Source: Bordetella genomosp. 13 (GTDB lineage: Bacteria > Pseudomonadota > Gammaproteobacteria > Burkholderiales > Burkholderiaceae_B). From it: a DNA stretch of 64,000 nucleotides. The stretch is from assembly GCF_002119665.1 (NCBI RefSeq), contig NZ_CP021111.1, positions 2,666,001-2,730,000 of the forward strand, given 5' to 3'. Positions 28,560 through 38,158 of this stretch are shown in pieces. The translations under genes and the position numbers were made by a program. Position 1 is the stretch's first letter. The number at the start of each line of letters is the position of its first letter. Under the pieces are notes generated by a model. The model did no database searches, was not told the DNA's origin, and saw only the letters and a list, made by a program, of their open reading frames with translations.

Positions 28560-28656
28560 GATCGAATTCGGCAGATAGTCGCGTAAATCGAGAAGATCAA
28601 GGCCGCGGAGATCAGATAGTGTGTCAGCTGCGATCTCGCAAGGCCGCGCGTGACGG

Positions 28657-29487
28657 TCAGAGCCACATGCGAACGCCGACCAGGAACCGGGTTTCGTTGC
28701 GATTTTCGCCGGCGGCGCGCACGAAGTCGGCGGTATTCCCATACGAGCGATTCCAGGTCACCCCGATATACGGCGCGAATTCACGCCGAATCTCGTAGCG
28801 CAGGCGCAGCCCGACTTCGGAATTGGCCAAGCCGGCACCGACGTCTCGGTCGGGATCGTTTTTCCCATAGAAGTTCACCTCGGCCATCGGCTGCAGGATC
28901 AGCCGGTTGGTGATGAGAATGTCGTATTCGCCTTTCAAGCGCAGGGCGGTCTGGCCACTGTCGCCGACAAAAACGGTTATCTCGGACTCGAAGTTGTAGA
29001 GCGCCAAGCCCTGTAGGCCGAAGGCCGCCCAGGTCTGCGAGGGTCCCGGCTTGAAGTCCTGGCGAATGCCACCGACCAAGTCCCACCAGGGGGTGATCGA
29101 ATGGCCCCACAAAGCCTGCACTTCCACGTGTTCGAGCTTGCCATTGGTCCGCTCGCCTTCCGATCGCAGCCACAGGCGGTCGATGTCGCCACCGACCCAG
29201 CCTGTGAAGTCCCAATTCAGAGCGCTGCCATCCTTGGCCTCCTGCCATTCGAGTTCGTCGAACAGAAACTGGTAATTGATCGACGTATCATGAACGGCGT
29301 GCCCGGCCGCATCAAAGTTGGCAGCCTTACGGTCCGCATCGGTCAAGACCGGAATCGGTGTGCGGCTTTGCGTTGGCGCGTTGGACTGCGCGGATGCCGC
29401 GAACGGAAGTGCAAAGCCCAGCACGACCGCGGCGGCCCTCGCGATCCCGGCTGGGCGGTAGAACGTCGCCATCTTGATGCCGTTCAC
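28657..29487 (-). CDS. copB: Outer-membrane copper resistance protein CopB
   Basis: A 276-residue protein of the CopB family, an outer-membrane beta-barrel that acts with the multicopper oxidase CopA. A signal peptide ends near PFAASA. The family features [27 protein letters not shown] and the C-terminal [10 protein letters not shown] are present. The Met-rich N-terminal repeats seen in many CopB proteins are missing here. The GTG at 29487 overlaps the copA stop (GTGA); an ATG five codons downstream (29472) is an alternative start. Confidence 0.92.
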   Translation of the reverse strand: MNGIKMATFYRPAGIARAAAVVLGFALPFAASAQSNAPTQSRTPIPVLTDADRKAANFDAAGHAVHDTSINYQFLFDELEWQEAKDGSALNWDFTGWVGGDIDRLWLRSEGERTNGKLEHVEVQALWGHSITPWWDLVGGIRQDFKPGPSQTWAAFGLQGLALYNFESEITVFVGDSGQTALRLKGEYDILITNRLILQPMAEVNFYGKNDPDRDVGAGLANSEVGLRLRYEIRREFAPYIGVTWNRSYGNTADFVRAAGENRNETRFLVGVRMWL

Positions 29488-31352
29488 TCTTGCACCCGAA
29501 CTTCGCGGAACATGCCCATCTCCATGTGGTACAGGAGGTGGCAGTGGTAGGCCCATCGGCCCAGGGCATCGGCGGTGACCCGGTAGCTGCGTTTCGAGCC
29601 AGGTGGCATATCGATCGTGTGCTTACGTACCATGAAGTTGCCTTCCTCGTCCTCCAGGTCGCTCCACATGCCGTGCAGGTGAATCGGATGGCTCATCATC
29701 GTGTCGTTGACCAGCACGATTCGAACGCGCTCGCCGTACTTGAGCGGGACAGGCTTGGCGTCCGAAAATTTGACGCCATCGAAGGACCACACGAATTTTT
29801 CCATATGGCCGGTCAGGTGCAATTCAATGGTCCGACTCGGCTCCCGCCCATCAGGATCCTCGAAGGTGCTGCGTAAATCCGCATAGGTCAGAACTCGGCG
29901 CCTATTTTCACGTAGGCCAATGCCCGGGTCATTTAGCTTGGGCACCGGGTTCATGGCGTGCATGTCCACTAACGGGTTCTCCTTCTCGGATGCCGGGTGG
30001 TCCTGCATACCGGTCATACCCTGCGACTGGCCATGATCCATGCCCTGCATGTTGCCATGGTCCATGCCCTGCATGTTGCCATGGTCCATGCCCTGCATGT
30101 TGCCATGGTCCATGCCTTGCATCTGGCTATGGTCCATGCCTTGCATGCTGCCGTGGTCCATACTCTGCATCTGACCCTGCATGCTTGGCATTTGGCTATG
30201 ATTTTCCATGCCCGGCATGCTACCGTGGTCCATGCCGGCCATGCCCATGTCGTCCATCGTGACCAAGGGACGCGGATCCATAGAGGGGATTGGCGCAGTT
30301 CGTCCCGCGGCAATCGCCAGTGTGCCTCTGGCGTAACCGGTACGGTCCACGGACTGGGCAAATATGGTGTAAGCGTCCTCGCCCGCCGGTTCGACCAGCA
30401 CATCGTACGTTTCCGCCACAGCGATTCGGAACTCATCCACGCTGACCGGCTTGACATACTGGCCGTCGGCGGCGACTACCGTCATCTTCAAGCCCGGAAT
30501 CCGCACATCGAAGTAGCTCATCGAAGCGCCATTGATGAAGCGCAGGCGCACGCGCTCGCCTCGCTGGAAAATGCCGGTCCAGCCAGGTTCCGGTGCCGTG
30601 CCATTCATCAGATAGGTGTACGTGTAGCCGCTGACATCTGCCAGATCCGTGGGGTTCATCCGCATCTCGGCCCACATCATCCGGTCATCGGCAGTCGCGC
30701 TCCACCCCTTGGACTTTACGTCCCTGACGAAATCGACGAGCGTACGCTTGTGGAAGTTGTAGTAGTCGGATTGCTTCTTCAGCTTCCTGGCGACGTCAGA
30801 GGGATCCTCGTCCGTCCAGTCCGACAGCATTACCACATAGTCGCGGTCATAGGTAAACGGTTCCAGCTGCTTGGCCTCGATCACCAACGGCCCATAGACA
30901 CCGGACTGTTCTTGATAGGCGGAATGGCTGTGATACCAGTAGGTACCGTTCTGCTTGACCTTGAACTGATAGACGTACATGCCACCCGGCTCGATGCCAT
31001 GGAAACTCAAGCCAGGCACTCCGTCCATGTTGGCGGGCAGAACGATGCCGTGCCAGTGAATCGAAGTTGTCTCTCGAAGTTTATTTTGCACGCGCAGCGT
31101 GACGGTATCGCCCTCGCGCCAACGCAGGACGGGCCCCGGTATGCCGCCATTGATCGTGATGGCCGGCCGGCGAGTACCCGTGAAGTTAACCAGCGCCTCT
31201 TCGATTGACAGGTCAAATTGGGTGCCCGTCAATACGCCGACCTGGCCTGGGCTATTGATGACTGCCGACGCCCGGCCCAAGCCCATCCCGCTCAGTACGG
31301 CGCCCGCACCGAGCGCCTTGACGAAAGTTCGCCTTGATTTAGGACCTTGCAT
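29484..31352 (-). CDS. copA: Multicopper oxidase CopA with Met-rich repeat region
   Basis: A 622-residue periplasmic multicopper oxidase. The twin-arginine signal ([12 protein letters not shown]) indicates folded export by Tat. Copper ligands are visible in order: [30 protein letters not shown] and the C-terminal [14 protein letters not shown] type-1/trinuclear motif. A stretch of about 48 residues (about residues 392-440) is made of MQGMDHG-like repeats that can bind Cu(I). It is the first gene of the copABCD operon; the control region upstream contains inverted TTACATT-like elements. Confidence 0.96.
   Translation of the reverse strand: MQGPKSRRTFVKALGAGAVLSGMGLGRASAVINSPGQVGVLTGTQFDLSIEEALVNFTGTRRPAITINGGIPGPVLRWREGDTVTLRVQNKLRETTSIHWHGIVLPANMDGVPGLSFHGIEPGGMYVYQFKVKQNGTYWYHSHSAYQEQSGVYGPLVIEAKQLEPFTYDRDYVVMLSDWTDEDPSDVARKLKKQSDYYNFHKRTLVDFVRDVKSKGWSATADDRMMWAEMRMNPTDLADVSGYTYTYLMNGTAPEPGWTGIFQRGERVRLRFINGASMSYFDVRIPGLKMTVVAADGQYVKPVSVDEFRIAVAETYDVLVEPAGEDAYTIFAQSVDRTGYARGTLAIAAGRTAPIPSMDPRPLVTMDDMGMAGMDHGSMPGMENHSQMPSMQGQMQSMDHGSMQGMDHSQMQGMDHGNMQGMDHGNMQGMDHGNMQGMDHGQSQGMTGMQDHPASEKENPLVDMHAMNPVPKLNDPGIGLRENRRRVLTYADLRSTFEDPDGREPSRTIELHLTGHMEKFVWSFDGVKFSDAKPVPLKYGERVRIVLVNDTMMSHPIHLHGMWSDLEDEEGNFMVRKHTIDMPPGSKRSYRVTADALGRWAYHCHLLYHMEMGMFREVRVQE
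30037..30180 (-). repeat. 24-bp tandem repeat array inside copA
   Basis: Six consecutive 24-bp units encode the octapeptide repeat MQGMDHGN and its variants. The first three units (30037-30108) are identical, which points to recent expansion; the last three are diverged. The array stays in frame. Copy number could change by slippage without breaking the reading frame. Confidence 0.9.
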
Positions 31353-31437
31353 AGAGTTTCCACGAAGCGACCGTACGCTGCCTTGCCCCGGTTCGCCGGT
31401 CGGACGCGTGCCATCTGGTCATGTGGCAGTTTCAGCC

Positions 31438-31494
31438 AATGTAACGAGAAAGATGGTGCCATACCGGCGACCACGCTTGATTACATTTGTGTCA
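31438..31494. promoter_or_regulatory. Candidate CopR-binding elements upstream of copA
   Basis: AATGTAA at 31438-31444 and TTACATT at 31481-31487 form a perfect inverted pair 36 bp apart. The second overlaps TTACATTTGTGTCA (31481-31494), an imperfect palindrome TTACA-4-TGTCA of the size bound by OmpR-family dimers. The elements lie 86-142 bp before the copA ATG and are AT-rich compared with the flanks. Binding by CopR is inferred. Confidence 0.4.
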
Positions 31495-31810
31495 GGTATG
31501 GGGCCGCCAGTGCTGCAAGACAGCAGCAGGTCTATAGATGGTGACGTGTTGCGCCCTCACCGCCAGGTTCCGTAAGACGCAGGTATTTTCGTTCTGCGGA
31601 TATCAATACTGTTGAGTGCGCAGCGTCCCCGCTTGGAGCGATGAAGCGGACGAGCCATTACGTCTTATGCAGACGCCGGCACCTACCTCACCGGGTTCCG
31701 CGCCTCAAAGGTTCGGCCATTTCGCAAAACCGGAATTACCGCTGAGGACGTGAGCGTCATATCCGCGAAGCGCAAGAAAGATCAGTTGGGGCTCGTCCTG
31801 GGCGGACGCC

Positions 31811-32032
31811 ATGCTCGCATGGATATTGGCATACGAGCCCGACGTGACCGCGCAAAATCTTACTGAGCACCCCTGGTATTTCGCACTACAGGACATCCGG
31901 CCAGCCGCCATCACGAAAAAACTGGAGCAGCGCGCACAGGACGCATACGACTTTGCTGCCCACGCCAACCCGCAAACGACCCACCGACACTATGACCGCC
32001 GCGTCGTCAAACGGGCCACGGCAACCGAGTAG
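31811..32032 (+). pseudogene. Tyrosine recombinase (phage integrase), C-terminal remnant
   Basis: The last 50 residues of this frame (ALQDIRPAAITKKLEQRA, then AYDFAAHANPQTTHRHYDRR) match the C-terminus of phage-type tyrosine recombinases, including the catalytic Tyr in THRHYDRR and the Arg of the R-x-x-x region (DIRPAAIT). The core-binding domain and most of the catalytic domain are missing. Upstream, a different frame (about 31660-31860) reads YLTGFRASKVRPFRKTG and may be another decayed piece. It stands beside tRNA-His and probably integrated the copper island. Confidence 0.7.
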
Positions 32033-32034
32033 CC

Positions 32035-32068
32035 CGTTCTAAAATTCGCGATTTCGTTCTAATTTTCG
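32035..32068. repeat. Imperfect direct repeat after the integrase remnant
   Basis: CGTTCTAAAATTCG (32035-32048) and CGTTCTAATTTTCG (32055-32068) are 14-mers that agree at 12 positions with a 20-bp period. They lie between the integrase stop and the tRNA-His terminator. They could be arm-type recombinase sites or an island-end feature. Confidence 0.45.
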
Positions 32069-32079
32069 TATGGCGAAAA

Positions 32080-32118
32080 GAAAACAGGCACTTCGCTTTC
32101 GCGTAAGTGCCTGTTTTC
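32080..32118 (-). terminator. Rho-independent terminator of tRNA-His
   Basis: GAAAACAGGCACTT (32080-32093) and AAGTGCCTGTTTTC (32105-32118) are perfectly complementary 14-base arms around an 11-base loop. On the minus strand the stem is followed by TTTTC. It lies 23 bp beyond the 3' end of tRNA-His and in its direction. Confidence 0.9.
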
Positions 32119-32141
32119 ATGCCGTTTTCCGGCAAATTCGG

Positions 32142-32217
32142 TGGGGTGGCTGATGGGACTCGAACCCACGACAACCGGAATCACAATCCGGGACTCTACC
32201 AACTGAGCTACAGCCAC
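32142..32217 (-). tRNA. tRNA-His (GTG)
   Basis: On the minus strand a full 76-nt cloverleaf can be drawn: acceptor GTGGCTG/CAGCCAC, D-arm with AGCTCAGTTGGTAGAGT, anticodon loop ATTGTGATT with anticodon GTG, and T-arm GTGGGTTCGAGTCCCAT. The 3' CCA is encoded. The base just 5' of the gene (32218) gives a G, as required for the G-1 that marks tRNA-His, opposite C73. A strong terminator follows. Confidence 0.97.
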
Positions 32218-32358
32218 CGCAGTAAAGAGGCGAAATTCTATCACGGATTTTCTCGCTTTGGCCAATGCCCTTTCTGCCCGGGCCTTGCTATCCTTGTGCC
32301 TGCCCTTCCGTCCCCCATGTCCGAGCCCCTGTGCCGGCGCCCCAAGGTTCGACACAAC

Positions 32359-33825
32359 ATGCCCATGGAAGCCATCGAGGAGTTCGTCAATCGCTATTGG
32401 CCGCACGTGGCGTTGGGCCTGAGCATCGTGGCGGGCACGGGAGCCGCAGTCCACGCGGCCATGACCAAGAACGACGTGCGCGCGGCCATCGGCTGGGTGG
32501 GGCTGACGCTGTTCTCGCCGCTGTTCGGGGCGCTGTTCTATTTCGCGGCCGGCATCAACCGTATCCGCCAGACCCGCATGTCGCAGCAGCGCGACCAGAG
32601 CATGGTCGGCTATGCCGAACACTTGGAATCGCGCGACGTGATCGACGTGGTGCCCTACAGCGCCGCACAGTTTTCGTCGCTGCGCCTGCTGGGCGACCGC
32701 GTCAGCCGCTTCCGACTGGTGGGCGGCAACGCGATACGGCCGCTGGCGGGCGGCGACGAGGCGTATCCCGCCATGCTCGAGGCCATCCGCGGCGCACGCA
32801 TCAGCATCGCCCTGCAAAGCTACATCTTCGACAACGACCCCGTCGGGCGCGAAATGGCGCTGGCGCTGATCGAGGCGCACGAACGCGGCGTGCAGGTGCG
32901 CGTGCTGATCGACGCCATCGGCAGCCATTACTCGCGCCCGCCCATCGTCGGCATGCTGGCGCGCGCGGGCGTACCCACCGCCCGTTTCATGACCAATCCC
33001 CTGGGACTGCTGCGGATGCCCTACGCCAATCTGCGCAGCCACCGCAAGGTGATGGTGGTGGACGGCGTGCGCGGCTTCACGGGCGGCATGAACGTGCGCG
33101 CCGCCTTCGTGCACGCGCTGTCGGGCGGCTACACCAACGGCGACACGCATTTCGCGCTGGAAGGTCCGGTCGTGGGTCAGCTGACGGCGGTGTTCGCGCA
33201 CGACTGGAACTTCACCACGGGCGAGACCCTGGAAGGCGAGCGCTGGTTTCCTTGCGAGCTGATGCGAGGCGCGGGCACGGTGCCGATGCGCTGCGTGCCC
33301 TCGGGCCCCGACCGGGCGCTGGGCGCGACGCATGCGATGCTGCTGGGCGCCCTGGCAGTGGCCCAGCGCCACGTGCGCATCCAGTCGCCCTACTTCCTGC
33401 CCGACCAGACCCTGATCGGCGCGCTGGCCACCGCCGCGAGGCGCGGCATCGTGGTGGACATCGTGATTCCCGGCAGGAACAACCTGCTGCTGGTCAACTG
33501 CGCCATGACGGCGCAGCTGGACCAGGTGCTGCGCACCGGCTGCCGCGTCTGGCGCACGCGGGGCCCATTCGACCACTCCAAGTTGATGACGGTGGATGGC
33601 GCCTGGTCGTACGTGGGCTCTTCCAACCTCGACCCGCGCAGCCTGCGCCTGAACTTCGAGCTGGACACCGAGGTGTACGACCACGAGCTCGCCATGTGGA
33701 TCGGCGCGCGCATCGACGCGCTGATCGCCGAGGCCCACGCCGTCACGCTGGAAGAACTGCGCAAGCTGCCTTTTCTGCAGCGCCTGCGCAATCGCGTGAT
33801 CTGGCTGGCCTCTCCATATCTTTGA
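32359..33825 (+). CDS. cls: Cardiolipin synthase (phospholipase D family)
   Basis: A 488-residue membrane enzyme that condenses phosphatidylglycerol to cardiolipin. Two N-terminal membrane helices (about 12-60) precede two HKD motifs: HRKVMVVD with H228 and HSKLMTVD with H406, both intact. IALQSYIFDNDPVGR and VRIQSPYFLPD are family segments. ATG 32359 is chosen; an in-frame ATG at 32317 would add 14 non-hydrophobic residues. A PmtA-like methyltransferase gene follows, so both may shape membrane phospholipids. Confidence 0.9.
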   Translation: MPMEAIEEFVNRYWPHVALGLSIVAGTGAAVHAAMTKNDVRAAIGWVGLTLFSPLFGALFYFAAGINRIRQTRMSQQRDQSMVGYAEHLESRDVIDVVPYSAAQFSSLRLLGDRVSRFRLVGGNAIRPLAGGDEAYPAMLEAIRGARISIALQSYIFDNDPVGREMALALIEAHERGVQVRVLIDAIGSHYSRPPIVGMLARAGVPTARFMTNPLGLLRMPYANLRSHRKVMVVDGVRGFTGGMNVRAAFVHALSGGYTNGDTHFALEGPVVGQLTAVFAHDWNFTTGETLEGERWFPCELMRGAGTVPMRCVPSGPDRALGATHAMLLGALAVAQRHVRIQSPYFLPDQTLIGALATAARRGIVVDIVIPGRNNLLLVNCAMTAQLDQVLRTGCRVWRTRGPFDHSKLMTVDGAWSYVGSSNLDPRSLRLNFELDTEVYDHELAMWIGARIDALIAEAHAVTLEELRKLPFLQRLRNRVIWLASPYL

Positions 33826-34107
33826 TACGCTACACCCTGTTCACGCGCGGTTCGCCGCCGCGTGACCGGGTCCACCGCGTAGCGCTGCGGAAGCGGCCCG
33901 GGCCGAGCGTCCCGCCAGCCTGGACGAGGCAGCGCCGAAGCGGCCCCGCCACCCGGCCGAAACACCCCGACATCCGCCCACGGCGCGACGTGCGCGCCGC
34001 CGTCCCTGCCCGCACCGGAACTTTTGCGCACCGGGAGCCTCAGTCATCGAGGCCCGGCCGCATCCGCGAGATCGGCAGGAGCATCACCGCTATTCAGGAA
34101 TCGCACG

Positions 34108-34800
34108 ATGGCATACAGACTACGACAGCATCTCGATCCGATCTACGCCATGTTCGGCATGGTCCGGCAACGCGTCAGCCAATGCCGCCCCGAGCCGGAC
34201 CACGCCGGCGGCATCGTCCGCTGGTTCTCCGAACAGTTGGATTTCTATCGCGCCTGGCGCGCCAACCCCAAGGGCATCGGCGCCGTGCTGCCCTCCAGTC
34301 CCGGCCTGGCCGCGGCCATCACGCGCGAGATCCGCGCCGAGGACGGTCCCGTGCTCGAGCTCGGCAGCGGCACCGGCGTCTTCACGCGAGCGCTGCTGGC
34401 GCGCGGCGTGGCGCAGTCCGACCTGGCGCTCATCGAGATGGATGACGCTTTCGCCGAGCAGCTGGCGCAGCGATTTCCGCACGCGCAGGTCTGCCAGGCG
34501 GACGCCGCCCGGCTGATGGACACGCCGCTGTTCGGCGGCCGCCAGGCCGCGGCGGCCATATGCGGCCTGCCGCTGCTGAACATGCCGGTGCGCCAGCAGG
34601 CCAACATCATGCGCGGCACGTTCTCGCACCTGCAGCCGGGCGGCGCGTGCTATCTGTTCACCTACGGCTGGCGCTGCCCCATCTCGCCGCGCGTGCTGGC
34701 GCGCCTGGGCCTGCGGGCGCGCCGCGTCAGCATCGTCTACCTGAACGTGCCGCCGGCACAGGTGTGGAAACTGACGCGCCGCAAGCGCTGGATAGACTAA
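34108..34800 (+). CDS. SAM-dependent methyltransferase, phospholipid N-methyltransferase-like
   Basis: A 230-residue class I methyltransferase. The SAM-binding motif is VLELGSGTGVFT, with the acidic motif II in ALIEMDD. The N-terminal FYRAWRANPKGIGAVLPSSPGLA is typical of the PmtA-like group that methylates phosphatidylethanolamine, and of KsgA-like relatives. The ATG at 34108 has a weak AGGAA ribosome-binding site. The neighbouring cardiolipin synthase supports a lipid role, which remains inference. Confidence 0.75.
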   Translation: MAYRLRQHLDPIYAMFGMVRQRVSQCRPEPDHAGGIVRWFSEQLDFYRAWRANPKGIGAVLPSSPGLAAAITREIRAEDGPVLELGSGTGVFTRALLARGVAQSDLALIEMDDAFAEQLAQRFPHAQVCQADAARLMDTPLFGGRQAAAAICGLPLLNMPVRQQANIMRGTFSHLQPGGACYLFTYGWRCPISPRVLARLGLRARRVSIVYLNVPPAQVWKLTRRKRWID

Positions 34801-34830
34801 CCTGCCCTGTCCGCGCCGCACATTTCCCGC

Positions 34831-37119
34831 ATGAGCCCAGCCACCATGACCACCGGTACACGCCGCCATCCCCAACTGGCGCATTGGGGCGCCTACACCG
34901 CCGTGGTCGAGAACGGCCGGCTGGTGCGATGCGAGCCCTTCGCGCACGATCCCAACCCATCGCCGATGCTCGACAGCATCGTTCCCACCGTGTATTCGCC
35001 GCGGCGCATCGCGCGGCCGGCCGTGCGCCGCGGCTGGCTGGAGACCCGCAGCGCGCGCGGCGGCGGCGGGCGCGGTTCAGACGAATTCATCGACATCGAC
35101 TGGGACCTGGCGCTCGACCTGGCCGCCGAACAGATCGCGCAGGTGCGCGCCGAACACGGGCCGTCGGGCCTGTTCTGCGGCTCGTACGGCTGGGCCTCGG
35201 CGGGTCGCCTGCACCATGCGCGCACGCTGGTGCGCCGTTTCTACTTCCAGGGCGGCGGCGGCGTGGACCAGGTGGGCAACTACAGCTGGGGCACCGCCCA
35301 GTTTCTGCTGCCCTACGTCATCGGCACGTACGCGCCGCTGACCGGACGCGTCACCGCCTGGCCCAGCATCCTGAGACACACCGAAGTGTTCGTCGCCTTC
35401 GGCGGCCTGGCGCTGAAGAACGGCCAGGTGTCCTCTGGCGGCGCCACCGGCCACACGCAAGAGGGCTGGCTGCGCCAGCTGGCCGCCAGCGGCGCGCGGA
35501 TCATCAACATCAGCCCCATGCGCGACGACTGCCCCGCCTTCCTGAATGCCGAATGGATACCCATCCGGCCCAACACCGACGTGGCGCTGATGCTGGCGCT
35601 GGCCCACGAGATACGCCGCCGCGAGGCGCACGACGCGGCCTTCCTCGAGCGCTGCTGCGTGGGCTACGCCGCGCTAGAGGCCTACGCGCTGGGCCAGTCC
35701 GACGGCACGCCCAAGACGCCGGAATGGGCCGCTGCCATCACCGGCGTCGACGCCGACCGCATCCGCGGCCTGGCGCAGGCGCTGTGCGGCAGGCGCAGCT
35801 ATCTGACCTGCGCCTACGCGGTGCAGCGCGCCCAGCATGGCGAGCAGCCTTATTGGATGTTGGTCGCCCTGGCCGCGATGCTGGGCCAGATCGGCCTGCC
35901 GGGCGGAGGCTTCGGCTTCGGCCATGGCTCGATGAACGGCGTGGGCAATCCGCGCCTGGCCACGCCTGGGCCCGAAGTGCCCGTGGGCGGCAATCCCGCC
36001 GACCTGGCGATTCCGGTGGCGCGCCTGACCGAGATGCTCGAACGCCCCGGCCAGCCTTATGCGTTCCAGGGGCGCACGCAGCACTACCCCGACGTCCACC
36101 TCATCCATTGGGCGGGCGGCAATCCCTTCCACCATCATCAGGACCTGGGCCGGCTTCGCCGGGCGTGGCGCAGCAAGCCTTCCACGGTGATCGTGCAGGA
36201 CATCTGGTGGACCCCGGCCGCGCGCCACGCCGACCTGGTGCTGCCCATCACCACCTCGCTCGAGCGAAACGACGTGGGCGGCTGTTCGCGCGACAGCCAT
36301 ACCATCGCCATGCAGCAGGCCATCGCGCCGGTGGGACAGGCCCGCAATGACTACGACGTGTTCGCGGACCTGGCCGAAAGACTGGGCTACCGCGACGCCT
36401 ATACCGACGGCCGCACCGAGATGCAGTGGATCGAGCGCATCTACACGCAGTTCGCGCTTGCGCAGCGGCACGTGGGCGTGGAGGTGCCGGGCTTCGACGA
36501 ATTCTGGGAACGCGGCCACGTGACCCTGCCCCCGCCCGACCAGGACTTCGTGCTGTTCGAGGATTTCCGCCACGACCCGCGGCGCCACGCGCTGCGCACG
36601 CCCAGCGGGCGTATCGAGCTGTACAGCGAAACGCTGGCGGGCTACGGCCTGGACGACTGCGGCCCGCATCCGCGCTGGATCCCGCCCCGCGAATGGCTGG
36701 GCGCCTCGACGGCGCGCGAGTTCCCGCTGCACCTGCTCACGGTGCAGCCCGCTGACCGTCTGCACAGCCAGCTCGACCCCGCTCCGCTGGCGCGCGCCAA
36801 CAAGGTGGCCGGCCGCGAGGCGCTGCGCATGCATCCCGGCGACGCGCAGCGGCGCGGCCTGCGGCAGGGCGACACAGCGCGCGCCTACAACGGGCGCGGC
36901 GCCTGCCTGGTCGGGGTGGTGCTGGACGACGGCATGCTGCCCGGCACGGTGGCCATGGCCACGGGCGCCTGGTATCAGCCCGGCGAGGACGACCAGCCCG
37001 AACAGGCCGGCACCGCCAACGTGCTGACGCTGGACATCGGCACCTCGTCGCTGACGCAGGGACCGAATGCGATGAGCTGCCTGGTCGAGGTAGAGGCGTG
37101 GCGCGACACACAGGCTTGA
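34831..37119 (+). CDS. Molybdopterin-dependent oxidoreductase, BisC/TorA/DMSO reductase family
   Basis: A 762-residue molybdoenzyme that probably reduces an S- or N-oxide. It lacks the iron-sulfur cysteine motif at the N-terminus, as BisC and TorA do, and has GNYSWGTAQFLLPYVIGTY, whose serine is the expected Mo ligand. The cofactor-binding segments IHWAGGNPFHHHQDL, WWTPAARHADLVLP and LTVQPADRLHSQLD are present. There is no Tat signal, so it should be cytoplasmic, like biotin sulfoxide reductase BisC. No dedicated chaperone or electron-donor gene lies nearby. The ribosome-binding site is weak; an ATG five codons in is an alternative. Confidence 0.88.
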   Translation: MSPATMTTGTRRHPQLAHWGAYTAVVENGRLVRCEPFAHDPNPSPMLDSIVPTVYSPRRIARPAVRRGWLETRSARGGGGRGSDEFIDIDWDLALDLAAEQIAQVRAEHGPSGLFCGSYGWASAGRLHHARTLVRRFYFQGGGGVDQVGNYSWGTAQFLLPYVIGTYAPLTGRVTAWPSILRHTEVFVAFGGLALKNGQVSSGGATGHTQEGWLRQLAASGARIINISPMRDDCPAFLNAEWIPIRPNTDVALMLALAHEIRRREAHDAAFLERCCVGYAALEAYALGQSDGTPKTPEWAAAITGVDADRIRGLAQALCGRRSYLTCAYAVQRAQHGEQPYWMLVALAAMLGQIGLPGGGFGFGHGSMNGVGNPRLATPGPEVPVGGNPADLAIPVARLTEMLERPGQPYAFQGRTQHYPDVHLIHWAGGNPFHHHQDLGRLRRAWRSKPSTVIVQDIWWTPAARHADLVLPITTSLERNDVGGCSRDSHTIAMQQAIAPVGQARNDYDVFADLAERLGYRDAYTDGRTEMQWIERIYTQFALAQRHVGVEVPGFDEFWERGHVTLPPPDQDFVLFEDFRHDPRRHALRTPSGRIELYSETLAGYGLDDCGPHPRWIPPREWLGASTAREFPLHLLTVQPADRLHSQLDPAPLARANKVAGREALRMHPGDAQRRGLRQGDTARAYNGRGACLVGVVLDDGMLPGTVAMATGAWYQPGEDDQPEQAGTANVLTLDIGTSSLTQGPNAMSCLVEVEAWRDTQA

Positions 37120-37204
37120 AAGGCACGCCACCGTGATGCTGAGCTTAGGCTGACTGGTGTACTGTTTCCCCTCCCGCGCGATGCGCCTGGGCAGGAGGAG
37201 ACAC

Positions 37205-38158
37205 ATGAGCAAGCACGACAAAGAGCAGATCGCCGTCGTATCGACCGGCGTGATCGGCGCCAACTGGGCCACGCTGTTCCTGGCCCGGGGCCACGACGTC
37301 ATCGCGACGGATCCCGCGCCGGACGCCGAAGCGCTGTTGCGCGCCCGCGTGACCGCGCAGTGGCCCACGATGACGGCGCTGGGCCTGGCCGAAGGCGCCG
37401 ACCCCGGCCGGCTGCGTTTCACCCGCTCGCTCGAAGAGGCCGTGTCCGGCGCGACCTTCGTGCAGGAAAACGCGCCGGAAAGACTGGACCTGAAGATCGA
37501 GCTGTTCCGCCGCATGGGCGTTGCGGCGCCCCCCGACACGGTTCTGGCCTCCAGTTCCTCCGGCCTGGCGGTCAGCGACATGCAGCAGGCCTGTGCCCAT
37601 CCCGAACGCGTCGTGCTGGGCCATCCCTTCAACCCGCCCCACCTGATACCGCTGGTCGAAGTGGGCGGCGGCGCGCACACCTCGGCGCGCGCCATCGAGC
37701 GCGCCATGGCGTTCTATGCCGCGCTGGGCAAGCGGCCCGTGCACGTGCGTCGTGAAATCAGCGGCCACATCGCCAACCGCCTGCAGGCGGCCCTGTGGCG
37801 CGAGGCCATCCACCTGGTAGAGCAGGACGTGGCCAGCGTGGCCGACATCGATACGGTCATCGCGCATGGCCCCGGATTGCGCTGGGCACTGCTGGGCCCG
37901 TTCCTGAACCTGCATCTCTCGGGCGGCGCCGGGGGCATCGAACACCTGCTGGACCACCTGGGCCCGCCCATGGAGGAATGGTGGCGCGACCTCGGCTCGC
38001 CCCGGCTTACCGAGGCGTTGAAGCATAAGCTGATCTCCGGCGTGGCCCACTCCGCCGGCAGCGCGGGCACGTCCGACCTCGAAGCGCGGCGCGACCGCCT
38101 GCTGCTGGAGCTGCTGCGCCTGAAGGCAGCCGACACGCAGCAGGAGCGGCCGGCATGA
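37205..38158 (+). CDS. 3-hydroxyacyl-CoA dehydrogenase family protein (carnitine dehydrogenase-like)
   Basis: A 317-residue NAD-dependent dehydrogenase. The Rossmann loop VVSTGVIGANWA is a slightly altered GxGxxG. ASSSSGLAVSDMQQAC and GHPFNPPHLIPLVEVGGG are the active-site segments, and the C-terminal part is the all-helical dimerisation domain. The length and single-domain form match L-carnitine or L-gulonate dehydrogenase-like members rather than the large FadB fusion. A GGAGGAGA ribosome-binding site precedes the ATG. Its stop overlaps the ATG of the SDR gene (ATGA at 38155). Confidence 0.88.
   Translation: MSKHDKEQIAVVSTGVIGANWATLFLARGHDVIATDPAPDAEALLRARVTAQWPTMTALGLAEGADPGRLRFTRSLEEAVSGATFVQENAPERLDLKIELFRRMGVAAPPDTVLASSSSGLAVSDMQQACAHPERVVLGHPFNPPHLIPLVEVGGGAHTSARAIERAMAFYAALGKRPVHVRREISGHIANRLQAALWREAIHLVEQDVASVADIDTVIAHGPGLRWALLGPFLNLHLSGGAGGIEHLLDHLGPPMEEWWRDLGSPRLTEALKHKLISGVAHSAGSAGTSDLEARRDRLLLELLRLKAADTQQERPA

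Larger units (their letters stand above)
23991..32141. mobile_element. Putative copper-resistance genomic island next to tRNA-His
   Basis: The segment holds only copper-handling genes, an unexplained 400 bp at its left end, and a broken tyrosine recombinase at its right end. The right edge abuts the 3' end of tRNA-His, a usual integration point for recombinases of this class. Its codon use is looser (more AT third positions, for example in copS and copD) than that of its neighbours. I could not find a clear duplicate of the tRNA-His 3' end at the left edge, so the left boundary (about 23.99-24.4 kb) is an estimate. Confidence 0.5.

Noticed and set aside
30037..30180. Repeat array as a possible CRISPR
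   Set aside because: The 24-bp units are contiguous without spacers and encode an in-frame octapeptide within copA.
35674..37707. 677-codon open frame antisense to the molybdoenzyme gene
   Set aside because: Composition is that of a shadow frame and it spans two real genes and their gap.
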